From the NCBI RefSeq assembly GCF_001044235.1, contig NZ_JYNL01000054.1, positions 1 through 64,000 on the forward strand: a stretch of DNA of 64,000 nucleotides. Reading direction: 5' to 3'. Positions 50,317 to 59,926 of the stretch are shown one piece after another. The stretch's first letter is position 1; each line of letters begins with the position of its first letter. The notes under the pieces are model-generated. The model had not been told where the DNA came from. It did no database searches and saw only the letters and a list, made by a program, of their open reading frames with translations. Position numbers and translations under genes: made by a program. The stretch comes from Mycolicibacterium chlorophenolicum (lineage in GTDB: Bacteria > Actinomycetota > Actinomycetes > Mycobacteriales > Mycobacteriaceae).

Positions 50317-53300
50317 ATGGAACCCGAGCATCCGCCGGGCGGCCGGATCGCTCTCGAGGCGCGGCCGCCGCTTCCGGATGCCACCCCTGTCAGTCCGTTC
50401 GCCCGGCTCATGCCGGTCGCGATGATCGCCGCGATGGTCGGTATGAGCGCGATGTATCTCAGATCGGGCAACGGGGTGGCTCGCAGCCCGATGATGCTGT
50501 TCCTGCCGGTGATGATGCTGGTGTCGGTGGTCGGCATGCTCGTCCACAGTGGCCGGGGTGGCGCTCGCACGGCCGAGATCAACGCCGCCCGAGCCGAGTA
50601 TCTGCGCTATCTGGACTCCGTCGACGCCGTGCTGGCGACATCGGCGGTCGACCAGCATGCGTGGCTCCACCGTCACCACCCCGACCCCGCGGCACTGTGG
50701 ACCATCGCCGGCTCGGGTCGGATGTGGCAGCGTGATGTCCGGCATCCTGAATACCTTGCGGTCCGGCTGGGTATCGGCACCGCGCCGGCGGCGACCACGC
50801 TCACCGCGCCCGCATCGGGGGCCGACGAAGATCCGGTCACCGCAGGCGCCGTGCGCCGCCTCCTGGAGGACCGGGTATCGGTCGGGGGTGTGCCCGCGCT
50901 GGTGTCCTTGCCTGCGGTGCACAGGGTGACGGTGACCGGGGATCCCGCCAGGGGCCGGGCGGTCGCGCGTGCGATGCTGTGCCAGGCGGTGATCGCCCAT
51001 TCGCCGGACCTGCTCGGCATCGCGGTGTCGTCGAACGACCGCACCCGCAGCGAGTGGGACTGGGTGAAGTGGTTGCCGCACAGCCGGGCTGGTAACCCGC
51101 GGCACCGACTCGTCATCGCCGACGGAGCAGATTCGGCAGCGGAGGGCGACGGGGTCACGGTGCTCTCGATCCGGCCCGCCGGTCCGGGGGTGGCGGTGTC
51201 GGCGGATGCCGACGGCGCGCCGGTCGACGCCGATCTCGACACGCTGTCCCTGCCCGAGTCGGTGGCGTGTGCCCGCCGCATCGCCGGCAGGCTCCCAGCG
51301 TCGGGCGCTCCGCGGCGCACCACCGCGGACTGGCTGTCGCTGATGGCGATCGACGATCCGGAGGGTGTGGAGCCCGAGGCGATCTGGGCCGCAAGCACCG
51401 GGGCGGCGATGCTGCGGGTGCCGATCGGCGTCGGAGACGACGGTGCCGTGGTCGCGCTGGACATCAAGGAGGCGGCGGCCGGCGGGATGGGTCCGCACGG
51501 GCTGTGCGTCGGCGCCACCGGATCCGGCAAGTCGGAGTTCCTGCGCACGCTCGTGCTGGGCATGATCACGACGCACTCTCCCGACGTGCTGAACCTGGTC
51601 CTGGTCGACTTCAAGGGAGGCGCCACGTTTCTCGGCCTCGATCAGGCCCGGCACGTGTCGGCGGTGATCACCAACCTCGCCGACGAGGCGCCGCTGGTGG
51701 CACGGATGCGTGACGCGCTGTCCGGTGAGATGACGCGCCGGCAGGAGGTGCTGCGGGCGGCCGGCAACCTCGCGAACATCGGTGATTACCAACGGATCCG
51801 GGCCCGCGACGGCCGGCTGGCACCCCTGCCCTCGCTGTTCATCGTCGTCGACGAGTTCTCCGAACTGCTCAGCCGCCATCCCGACTTCGCCGACCTGTTC
51901 GTCGCGGTCGGCCGCCTCGGTCGGTCGTTGGGGGTGCACCTGCTTCTCGCGAGCCAGCGCCTCGACGAGGGCCGGCTGCGTGGACTGGAGGCTCACCTGT
52001 CCTACCGCATCTGCTTGAAGACGTTCTCTGCCGCCGACTCCCGCGCCGTGCTCGGGGTGCCCGACGCCTACCACCTTCCCGCACAGCCCGGCGCCGCGTA
52101 CCTGAAGACGGCGTCGGAGCAGATCACCCGGTTCCAGACCGCGTTCGTCTCGGGGCGGTACACCCCTGCAGAGCCTGTAGGCGCCAGTGTTCCTGTGGTG
52201 CAACGCTTCACCTACGTCGCAGGGTCTGAAGCGCCCGCGCGGACCGCTGCCCCGAAGCCGGTGCTCGGCACCGTGCTGACCCGCCTGGCCGGGCGGGGCC
52301 GCGCCGCGCATCGGGTGTGGCTGCCGCCGCTGTCGCACTCCCCGGCGCTCGATGACCTGCTGCGCGGCGCCCCGGCCGGCGACCTCCGGGTGCCGATCGG
52401 CGTCGTCGACTGCCCGTTCGAGCAGCGCTACGAGCCGCTGACCGTCGACCTCTCGGGTGCGGCGGGCAACGTCGCGGTCGTCGGCGCCCCGCAGTCGGGC
52501 AAGTCCACCACGGTGCGCACGTTGGTCTCCGCGCTCGCAGCCTCCCACGACGCGCGGGCAGTCCAGTTCTACTGCTTGGACTTCGGCGGCGGCACGCTGC
52601 GCACGCTGGCCGATCTGCCGCAGGTCGGGTGTGTCGCCGGTCGGCGGGACGCAGATCTGTGCCGCCGCGCGGTGGCTCACGTCGAAACGGTGCTGAGTGC
52701 TCGCGAGGCCGAGACCCGCGACGTCCGTGAGCCCACCGATCCGCCCGCGGACGTCTTCCTCGTCGTCGACGGATGGGCGACCGTCCGGCAGGAGTTCGAC
52801 GCCCTCGAGGCGGCGATCACCGCGCTCGCCGCCCGGGGCCTCTCCTACGGCGTGCACGTCGTGCTCGCCGCATCCCGATGGGCCGACCTGCGGCCCGCGC
52901 TCAAAGACCAGATCGGCACCCGCATCGAGTTACGCCTCGGAGAGGCCGCCGAATCCGAGATGGACCGAAGGCGCGCCCGCGACCTGGCCACTGCGCCGCC
53001 CGGCCGCGGCCTCACCCGTGACGGCCGCGAGATGGTGATCGCCCGCCCACCCGCCGGTGCGGTCCGACGGCACCCCGACGGGTTCGCCGTCCCGCGGGTC
53101 GAACTCCTGCCGGCGCTGGTCCGCCACGACACGATCACCGGCGGCCCGCTGCGCCGCGGGCAGGTGGTCATCGGCATCGGCGAACGCGATCTGCGGGCCG
53201 TCACCCTCGACTTCGCCGACCACCCGCACCTGCTGATCCTCGGTGACGGGGAGTGCGGCAAAACGGCCCTGCTGCGGACGTTGTGCGCGGAGCTGGTGCG

Positions 53301-53850
53301 CGGTCACGGCGAGGACGAGGTGTCGCTGGAGATCGTCGACTACCGGCGGACCCTGCTCGGTGTCGTCGAAACCGGCCATCTGGCCGGCTATTCGGCGTCG
53401 CCGGTAGCGCTCACCGGCCGCCTGGCGACGCTGACCGCCCGGCTGACCGAACGCATGCCAGACGAACACGTGACGCAGCGCCAGCTGCGCGAGCGCTCCT
53501 GGTGGAGCGGGCCCGAGGTCTTCGTCATCGTCGACGACTACGACCTCGTCGCCGGGGCCACCGGCAATCCGCTGACCCCGCTGGCCGACTTCCTGCCGCA
53601 TGCCAAGGATCTCGGCCTGCACGTCATCGTGGCGCGCCGCTCCGGCGGGGCGGCCCGCGCCCTGTTCGACCCGGTGCTCGCCCGCCTGCGCGACATTGGG
53701 TGCTCCGGGATGATGATGAGCGCGGCGCCGGATGACGGAATCCCGACCGGCACGACGCGTCCGGGACCACTTCCCGCCGGCCGCGGCACACTCTCGGTGC
53801 GCGGTCGCCCTGACGAACTGATCCAGGTCGGGTGGCTCGACCCGCCGTGA
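50317..53850 (+). CDS. eccC4: ESX-4 FtsK/SpoIIIE-type ATPase EccC4
   Basis: The 1177-residue motor protein has two N-terminal membrane helices (about 30-75) and three tandem FtsK/SpoIIIE ATPase domains. Walker A loops are at about 399 (GATGSGKSEF), 723 (GAPQSGKSTT) and 976 (GDGECGKTAL). The first Walker B region is LFIVVDEFSELL. It recognises and drives substrates such as EsxU/EsxT. ATG 50317 is chosen because upstream codons overlap the eccD4 promoter. The next gene starts by GTGA overlap. Confidence 0.95.
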   Translation: MEPEHPPGGRIALEARPPLPDATPVSPFARLMPVAMIAAMVGMSAMYLRSGNGVARSPMMLFLPVMMLVSVVGMLVHSGRGGARTAEINAARAEYLRYLDSVDAVLATSAVDQHAWLHRHHPDPAALWTIAGSGRMWQRDVRHPEYLAVRLGIGTAPAATTLTAPASGADEDPVTAGAVRRLLEDRVSVGGVPALVSLPAVHRVTVTGDPARGRAVARAMLCQAVIAHSPDLLGIAVSSNDRTRSEWDWVKWLPHSRAGNPRHRLVIADGADSAAEGDGVTVLSIRPAGPGVAVSADADGAPVDADLDTLSLPESVACARRIAGRLPASGAPRRTTADWLSLMAIDDPEGVEPEAIWAASTGAAMLRVPIGVGDDGAVVALDIKEAAAGGMGPHGLCVGATGSGKSEFLRTLVLGMITTHSPDVLNLVLVDFKGGATFLGLDQARHVSAVITNLADEAPLVARMRDALSGEMTRRQEVLRAAGNLANIGDYQRIRARDGRLAPLPSLFIVVDEFSELLSRHPDFADLFVAVGRLGRSLGVHLLLASQRLDEGRLRGLEAHLSYRICLKTFSAADSRAVLGVPDAYHLPAQPGAAYLKTASEQITRFQTAFVSGRYTPAEPVGASVPVVQRFTYVAGSEAPARTAAPKPVLGTVLTRLAGRGRAAHRVWLPPLSHSPALDDLLRGAPAGDLRVPIGVVDCPFEQRYEPLTVDLSGAAGNVAVVGAPQSGKSTTVRTLVSALAASHDARAVQFYCLDFGGGTLRTLADLPQVGCVAGRRDADLCRRAVAHVETVLSAREAETRDVREPTDPPADVFLVVDGWATVRQEFDALEAAITALAARGLSYGVHVVLAASRWADLRPALKDQIGTRIELRLGEAAESEMDRRRARDLATAPPGRGLTRDGREMVIARPPAGAVRRHPDGFAVPRVELLPALVRHDTITGGPLRRGQVVIGIGERDLRAVTLDFADHPHLLILGDGECGKTALLRTLCAELVRGHGEDEVSLEIVDYRRTLLGVVETGHLAGYSASPVALTGRLATLTARLTERMPDEHVTQRQLRERSWWSGPEVFVIVDDYDLVAGATGNPLTPLADFLPHAKDLGLHVIVARRSGGAARALFDPVLARLRDIGCSGMMMSAAPDDGIPTGTTRPGPLPAGRGTLSVRGRPDELIQVGWLDPP

Positions 53851-54920
53851 CGCCCGTCGTCGTCGAGGTGGGTCCGGCGGCGGTGCGGGGACCCGAGGCC
53901 GTGCCGGCCGAATGGGCCGAGCAGGCGATCGCCTGCCGGGGAGATCGGCTGGCGGTCGTGGACGGCCGAATCGTCGAGGTCGCGGACCTGTGGCGTGATG
54001 TGCTGGCCGCCGCGTGTGGTGCGCGGCCGCAGAGGGTGGCGCTGGTGCTGCCGACCTGGTGGCCGACATCTGCGGCGTCGACCGTCACCGCCGCCGCGCG
54101 GGAGCTGACGTCCGATGTGGTGGTGTTGCGACGGGCGGAGCTGCTGGCCGCCGCACACGACGGCGCCGTCGTCGAACTCGCCGGCGACCTCGTCGTGGTC
54201 CACCGGCCCGGGGCCCCGCTGCGCATCCTGGACCGCGAAAAGGTCTCGCTGCCAGACATTCTGGGCGGGCTCGGTCCCGCGCTGCTGGATGTGCCCGCAG
54301 GAGTCACGGCTCCGTCGGGCCGGCCGTGTGAGCGCAGCGGCAGGCAGCACGTGGTGCGCGCCGTGGCTGCGGAGACGGCTCCGGTCACACGCCGCGGGAG
54401 GACCGGACTGCGCAGAGCCGCGGTGCTCGCCGGTTGCGCGATCGCCCTGGCGGGGACGGTGCCGTGGTGGACCCGGAACCCGTCGCCCGCGCAGTGGGTG
54501 CTGTTGACCGAGGGCCGGGTCGCGATGGACGTGCCGGCGGGCTGGGCCGTGCGCCGCGTCACGGCGGGACCGGGCTCCGCGCGGGTCCAGGTGTCGGCAC
54601 CCGGCGGCACACCGGCGCTGCACCTGACGCAGTCGGTCACCTCCGGACCGGCGTCCTTGCGCGATGTCGCCGAATCTCTGCGCTCGGCTATCGAACTCGC
54701 GCCGGACGGGGTGTTCGTGGATTTCCGGGCCGACGCCACGGTGGGCGACCGCCCGGCGGTCACCTACCGCGAACTGCGGGCCGCCGGCCAGACCGACTGG
54801 GCGGTGGTCGTCGACGGCGACGTGCGGATCGCCGTGGGCTGCCAGGTCGACCGACGGCCGACGGGCGGTCTCGGCGAGGAATGCGTGCGCGCGGTGCGCA
54901 GCGCCCGGGCAGTGCGCTGA
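53847..54920 (+). CDS. Type VII secretion-associated protein (Rv3446c-like)
   Basis: The 357-residue protein starts at GTG 53847, sharing bases with the eccC4 TGA. An N-terminal cytoplasmic domain (VVVEVGPAAVRGPEAVPAEW) is followed by one membrane helix at about 190-215 (RAAVLAGCAIALAGTVPWW). A C-terminal periplasmic domain has VAMDVPAGWAVRRVTAGPGS. M. tuberculosis Rv3446c holds the same place between eccC4 and esxU. Exact role in ESX-4 unknown. Confidence 0.83.
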   Translation: MTPVVVEVGPAAVRGPEAVPAEWAEQAIACRGDRLAVVDGRIVEVADLWRDVLAAACGARPQRVALVLPTWWPTSAASTVTAAARELTSDVVVLRRAELLAAAHDGAVVELAGDLVVVHRPGAPLRILDREKVSLPDILGGLGPALLDVPAGVTAPSGRPCERSGRQHVVRAVAAETAPVTRRGRTGLRRAAVLAGCAIALAGTVPWWTRNPSPAQWVLLTEGRVAMDVPAGWAVRRVTAGPGSARVQVSAPGGTPALHLTQSVTSGPASLRDVAESLRSAIELAPDGVFVDFRADATVGDRPAVTYRELRAAGQTDWAVVVDGDVRIAVGCQVDRRPTGGLGEECVRAVRSARAVR

Positions 54921-55014
54921 AAATCGATCGCGGACAACGGAACCGAATCGGAGGCCGGTGCGTCCAACTCAGTACAGGACCAACCAGATACCAACCAGCA
55001 CGGAAGGATCAGCG

Positions 55015-55347
55015 ATGCCGATCCCGTCAGGACCCTCGGGTGCCGCTCTCACCACCGACTTCGATCTGATGTCGGCGGTGGCGGGCCGGACCGACGCGCG
55101 TAACGAAGAGATCCGGTCGATGCTGCAGTCGTTCATCGCGGAGATGAGCAGTGTGCCGGCATCGGTGTGGGGCGGGGTCGCCGCCGCCCGATTCCGCGAG
55201 GTGGTGGAGCGGTGGAACGCCGAGTCCCTGCGGCTGCACGCCGCCCTGCAGCGCATCTCCGAGACCATCCGCGACAACGAGCGCGTTCTGCGCGAGGCCA
55301 CCGAAGGCCATTCCCAGGCCATCGGTTCCGTGGCCGCCCATCTCTAG
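55015..55347 (+). CDS. esxU: ESX-4 secreted WXG100 protein EsxU
   Basis: The 110-residue helical hairpin protein has DFDLMSAVAGRTDARNEEIR, the turn W-G-G in PASVWGGVAAARF and a second helix RWNAESLRLHAALQRISETI, collinear with M. tuberculosis EsxU. ATG 55015 follows GAAGGA. It is expected to form a heterodimer with EsxT and to be exported by ESX-4. It is 13 nt upstream of esxT. Confidence 0.93.
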   Translation: MPIPSGPSGAALTTDFDLMSAVAGRTDARNEEIRSMLQSFIAEMSSVPASVWGGVAAARFREVVERWNAESLRLHAALQRISETIRDNERVLREATEGHSQAIGSVAAHL

Positions 55348-55360
55348 AGGAGGACAAGAC

Positions 55361-55657
55361 ATGGATCCGATGCTGTCGTACGACTTCGCCGAGATCGAGC
55401 ACACCATCCGCCGGCAGATCCATCTGACGTCGGCGCGATTCAACGCCGCCCTCGACGACCTGCGGGCGCAGATCGCCCCGCTGCAGCAGACCTGGACGCG
55501 CGATGCGGCCGATGCCTATCGCGTCGAGCAGGACCGCTGGGAGCGGTCCGCCGCGGCGCTCAACGACATCCTGTTCAGCCTCGGCACGGCGGTCCGCGAC
55601 GGCGCCGACGACGTCGCCGCCACCGACCGCACGGCCGCCAACGCCTGGGGCGCCTGA
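55361..55657 (+). CDS. esxT: ESX-4 secreted WXG100-type protein EsxT
   Basis: The 98-residue helical hairpin MDPMLSYDFAEIEHTIRRQI has the turn W-T-R in LQQTWTRDAADAYRVEQDRW and a C-terminal helix LFSLGTAVRDGADDVA. The W-x-R turn, in place of W-x-G, is also found in M. tuberculosis EsxT, so it is not a defect. A GAGGAGG ribosome site precedes it. Partner of EsxU; last gene of the ESX-4 locus here. Confidence 0.93.
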   Translation: MDPMLSYDFAEIEHTIRRQIHLTSARFNAALDDLRAQIAPLQQTWTRDAADAYRVEQDRWERSAAALNDILFSLGTAVRDGADDVAATDRTAANAWGA

Positions 55658-55749
55658 GCAGCCCCGTCGCAGTCTGTGCGGCCCCCGGGAGGAGGGGAGC
55701 CGATCGGGGGTCGCACAGTACTGTCTGGGCTAGGCTGGCGACGGGTGTG

Positions 55750-57078
55750 ATGGCGGACACTGAGGAACGCCGCGTGGCAATTGCGAAGACGACGAACGGA
55801 CGGGCGACGACCCGCCCGTCTCCGTCGACGCTGCGGACAGTGCACGAACGGTTCATCGCCGGTGAAGTCGACGCCGAGGACCTCACCTCGTCGCTGCGCC
55901 CGGTGGTCGCGCAGAGCTGGGAGCGCAGCCTGGCCGTCGGCGTCGATCCCGACTTCCACGGCGCGCGGCCCGCCGAGGCCGTCACCGCGATCGACCGGTT
56001 GCGCGACACCCACCCGCTCGCGCCCGCTCTGCCCGTCATCCGCCGGCTGCTGGTCAACGACGCATTCGACTCCGGCGTGGTGGTCGCCGTCAGCGCCGCC
56101 GACGGGACGCTGCTGTGGGTAGAAGGCGACCCCACGGCGTGCCGCAAAGCCGAGGCGATGAACTTCGTGCCCGGCGCCGACTGGAGTGAACGCGGCGCAG
56201 GCACCAACGCGCCGGGCACCGCGCTCGCGCTGGACCGCGAGCTGCAGATCCACGGTTCCGAACACTTCTCCCGCATCGTGCAGCCGTGGAGCTGCACCGC
56301 CGCACCCGTCCACGACCCGACCACGGGGGCGCTGCTCGGCGCCATCGATCTGACCGGCGGCCCGCAGGTCGCGTCGTCGCAGACGCTCGCGCTGGTGCGC
56401 GCCACCGCGGTGGCCGTCGAGAACCACCTGGCGCTGCTGCGGGTGTCCGGCGTCGCGGCGCAACCGGCAGCCCGCAAGCCGCACCTGGTGGTACTCGGCG
56501 GGGACCGGCCCCGCTGGGTCACCACCGACAGCTACGGCCATCTGCAGGCCACCCACCTGACCGGCAGGCACGCCGACATCCTGGTGCTGCTGAGCAGGCA
56601 TCCCGAGGGCCTGTCGGCCGACCATCTCGCCGTCCTGCTCGACGACAAGGACCTCGACGTCGTCACCGTGCGCGCGGAGATGTCGCGGCTGCGCAAGGTC
56701 ATCGGCGCCGAGAACCTCGGCTCGCGGCCCTACCGGCTGCTGGCGCCGATCACCAGCGACATCGGCGAGGTCTTCGACGCGCTGGACGCCGGCGACGTCG
56801 AGGCGGCGCTGAACCGGTACACCGGGCCGCTGCTCACCCAGTCGGTGTCCCCGGCGGTGGCACGGCTGCGCACCCAGCTGTCCGCGACGCTGCGCGAGGC
56901 CGTGCTGGCCGAGAGCGCGCAGGGGCGCGTCGGCCTGCTCCGACGCTGGCTCGAGCTGCCCGAAGGCCGCGACGACCGCGACGGATGGCAGGCGCTGCGC
57001 GACTGCGCCGGGCTGAACGCCGTCGCCCGCGCCCGCGCGGGTGGGCACCTGGCCGGACTGGATTTCGAATTCGGCTGA
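55750..57078 (+). CDS. GAF-domain transcriptional regulator (AcoR-like N-terminus, no AAA+ domain)
   Basis: The 442-residue protein has VVAQSWERSLAVGVDPDFHG at about 55-75 and a GAF domain with GADWSERGAGTNAPGTALAL and SRIVQPWSCTAAPVHDPTTG. These are the hallmarks of AcoR-type activators of acetoin, aldehyde and alcohol genes. The sigma-54 AAA+ domain is absent, as expected in mycobacteria. The C-terminal third (LTGRHADILVLLSRHPEGL, TVRAEMSRLRKVIG) resembles a winged-helix region. It precedes an aldehyde dehydrogenase and probably activates it. Confidence 0.8.
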   Translation: MADTEERRVAIAKTTNGRATTRPSPSTLRTVHERFIAGEVDAEDLTSSLRPVVAQSWERSLAVGVDPDFHGARPAEAVTAIDRLRDTHPLAPALPVIRRLLVNDAFDSGVVVAVSAADGTLLWVEGDPTACRKAEAMNFVPGADWSERGAGTNAPGTALALDRELQIHGSEHFSRIVQPWSCTAAPVHDPTTGALLGAIDLTGGPQVASSQTLALVRATAVAVENHLALLRVSGVAAQPAARKPHLVVLGGDRPRWVTTDSYGHLQATHLTGRHADILVLLSRHPEGLSADHLAVLLDDKDLDVVTVRAEMSRLRKVIGAENLGSRPYRLLAPITSDIGEVFDALDAGDVEAALNRYTGPLLTQSVSPAVARLRTQLSATLREAVLAESAQGRVGLLRRWLELPEGRDDRDGWQALRDCAGLNAVARARAGGHLAGLDFEFG

Positions 57079-57096
57079 ACTGCGTCGGGTGATGCA

Positions 57097-57112
57097 ACCG
57101 TGCTGCAACGGT
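57097..57112 (+). promoter_or_regulatory. Inverted repeat upstream of the aldehyde dehydrogenase
   Basis: ACCGT (57097-57101) and ACGGT (57108-57112) form an inverted repeat. They lie within two TGCAAC copies, 49-64 nt before the aldehyde dehydrogenase start. It is a plausible binding site for the adjacent GAF regulator. Confidence 0.4.
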
Positions 57113-57160
57113 GGCGCGCGTACGTTCAGTGACGCACACCACACGAGCAGGAGTACCACT

Positions 57161-58684
<1,524 letters not shown>

Positions 58685-58707
58685 TCTGGCGCGGATCTGC
58701 CGCGACC

Positions 58708-58754
58708 AGACGCAAACTCGCACGGATTCCCTCGATCCGTGCGAGTTTGTGTCT
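58708..58754. terminator. Long near-perfect hairpin after the aldehyde dehydrogenase gene
   Basis: A 20-bp stem (58708-58727 with 58735-58754, one G-T wobble) closes a 7-nt loop, 24 nt after the stop codon. It would terminate or stabilise the aldehyde dehydrogenase mRNA. Arm sequence CGCAAACTCGCACGG is unusually AT-rich for an intrinsic mycobacterial stem and may instead be a dispersed palindrome. Confidence 0.6.
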
Positions 58755-58820
58755 GTTCGGCCATCGATCGTGGACCAAAAGTCCCTTATCCGGCATGGTC
58801 TTTCGGCGTGGAATCGAACC

Positions 58821-59849
58821 ATGACCGAGAACACGATGCGCGCTGCCGTTGTCCACCAGCTGGGTTCCCCGCTGACGATCGACGAGCTCGAGCTGCCCAA
58901 GCCCGACTACGGCGAAGCGCTGGTGAAGCTCGAGACCTCCGGTGTGTGCCACACCGATCTGCATGCCGCACACGGTGATTGGCCCGTCAAGCCGACGCCG
59001 CCGTTCGTCCCCGGCCACGAGGGTTACGGCACCGTCGTCGCCGTCGGCGACGGCGTCGACGATCTGAAGGTGGGGGACAAGGTCGGCAACGCCTGGCTGT
59101 GGTCGGCGTGCGGGCGCTGCGAGTACTGCCGAACCGGCTGGGAGACGCTGTGCGAACATCAGCGCAACGGCGGCTACACCGTCAACGGCAGCTTCGGGTC
59201 CTACATGCTCGTCAACGCCGCCTACGCCCCCCGCATCCCCGACGGTGTCGATCCCGTCGAGGTCGCGCCGATCCTGTGCGCGGGCGTGACCGTCTACAAG
59301 GGCCTCAAGGTCACCGACACGCGCCCGGGACAGTGGGTCGCGATCTCCGGCATCGGCGGCTTGGGCCACGTCGCGGTGCAGTACGCGACCGCGATGGGCC
59401 TGCGGGTCGTCGCGATCGACGTGGACGACTCCAAGCTCGCGCTGGCCACCAGCCTCGGCGCCGAGGTCGTCGTCAACGCCCGCACCGCCGACGTCGTCGC
59501 CGAGGTGCGCAACGCCACCGGCGGCGTGCACGGCGTGCTGGTCACCGCGGTGCACCCGGAGGCGTTCGGGCAGGCGATCGGGCTGGCGCGGCGCGGCGGC
59601 ACCATCGTGTTCGTCGGGCTGCCGCCCGGCGACTTCCCGGCGTCGATCTTCGACATCGTGCTCAAGGGCCTGACCATCCGCGGCTCGATCGTCGGGACCC
59701 GGCAGGACATGGTCGAAGCGATCGACTTCTTCGCCCGCGGGCTGATCCACCCGACCGTGCACACCGCCGCCCTCGACGACATCAACACCGTGTTCGCCGA
59801 CATGGAGCAGGGCCGCATCGACGGCAGAGTGGTGATCGACTACCGCTGA
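58821..59849 (+). CDS. Zinc-dependent alcohol dehydrogenase (AdhP type)
   Basis: The 342-residue enzyme has the catalytic zinc ligands in SGVCHTDLHAAHGDWP and VPGHEGYGTV, structural zinc in CGRCEYCRTGWETLC, and the Rossmann segment WVAISGIGGLGHVAVQYATA. This is the NAD-dependent ethanol-type family (AdhP). ATG 58821 begins MTENTMRAAVVHQ. No Shine-Dalgarno is evident. It is paired with the upstream aldehyde dehydrogenase for alcohol-to-acid oxidation or the reverse. Confidence 0.92.
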   Translation: MTENTMRAAVVHQLGSPLTIDELELPKPDYGEALVKLETSGVCHTDLHAAHGDWPVKPTPPFVPGHEGYGTVVAVGDGVDDLKVGDKVGNAWLWSACGRCEYCRTGWETLCEHQRNGGYTVNGSFGSYMLVNAAYAPRIPDGVDPVEVAPILCAGVTVYKGLKVTDTRPGQWVAISGIGGLGHVAVQYATAMGLRVVAIDVDDSKLALATSLGAEVVVNARTADVVAEVRNATGGVHGVLVTAVHPEAFGQAIGLARRGGTIVFVGLPPGDFPASIFDIVLKGLTIRGSIVGTRQDMVEAIDFFARGLIHPTVHTAALDDINTVFADMEQGRIDGRVVIDYR

Positions 59850-59861
59850 GGGGTGGCATGT

Positions 59862-59905
59862 TTATCCGGCTGCGTTTCTGAGAAGTCCCTGAATGGCTTA
59901 TCCGG
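59862..59905 (+). promoter_or_regulatory. Two TTATCCGG copies upstream of the permease
   Basis: TTATCCGG occurs at 59862-59869 and 59898-59905, 36 nt apart, just before the permease gene, and once more at 58786-58793 before the alcohol dehydrogenase. An 8-mer shared by neighbouring promoters suggests a common regulator. Confidence 0.35.
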
Positions 59906-59926
59906 GACACAGGCAGGGAGTGCAGC

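Noticed and set aside
50218..52857. 879-codon minus-strand frame over eccC4
   Set aside because: It is antisense to an unmistakable three-domain FtsK-type ATPase; codon composition indicates a shadow frame.
55415..55500. W-x-R in place of W-x-G in EsxT as an inactivating change
   Set aside because: The M. tuberculosis EsxT also reads W-T-R, so it is the normal form of this subfamily.
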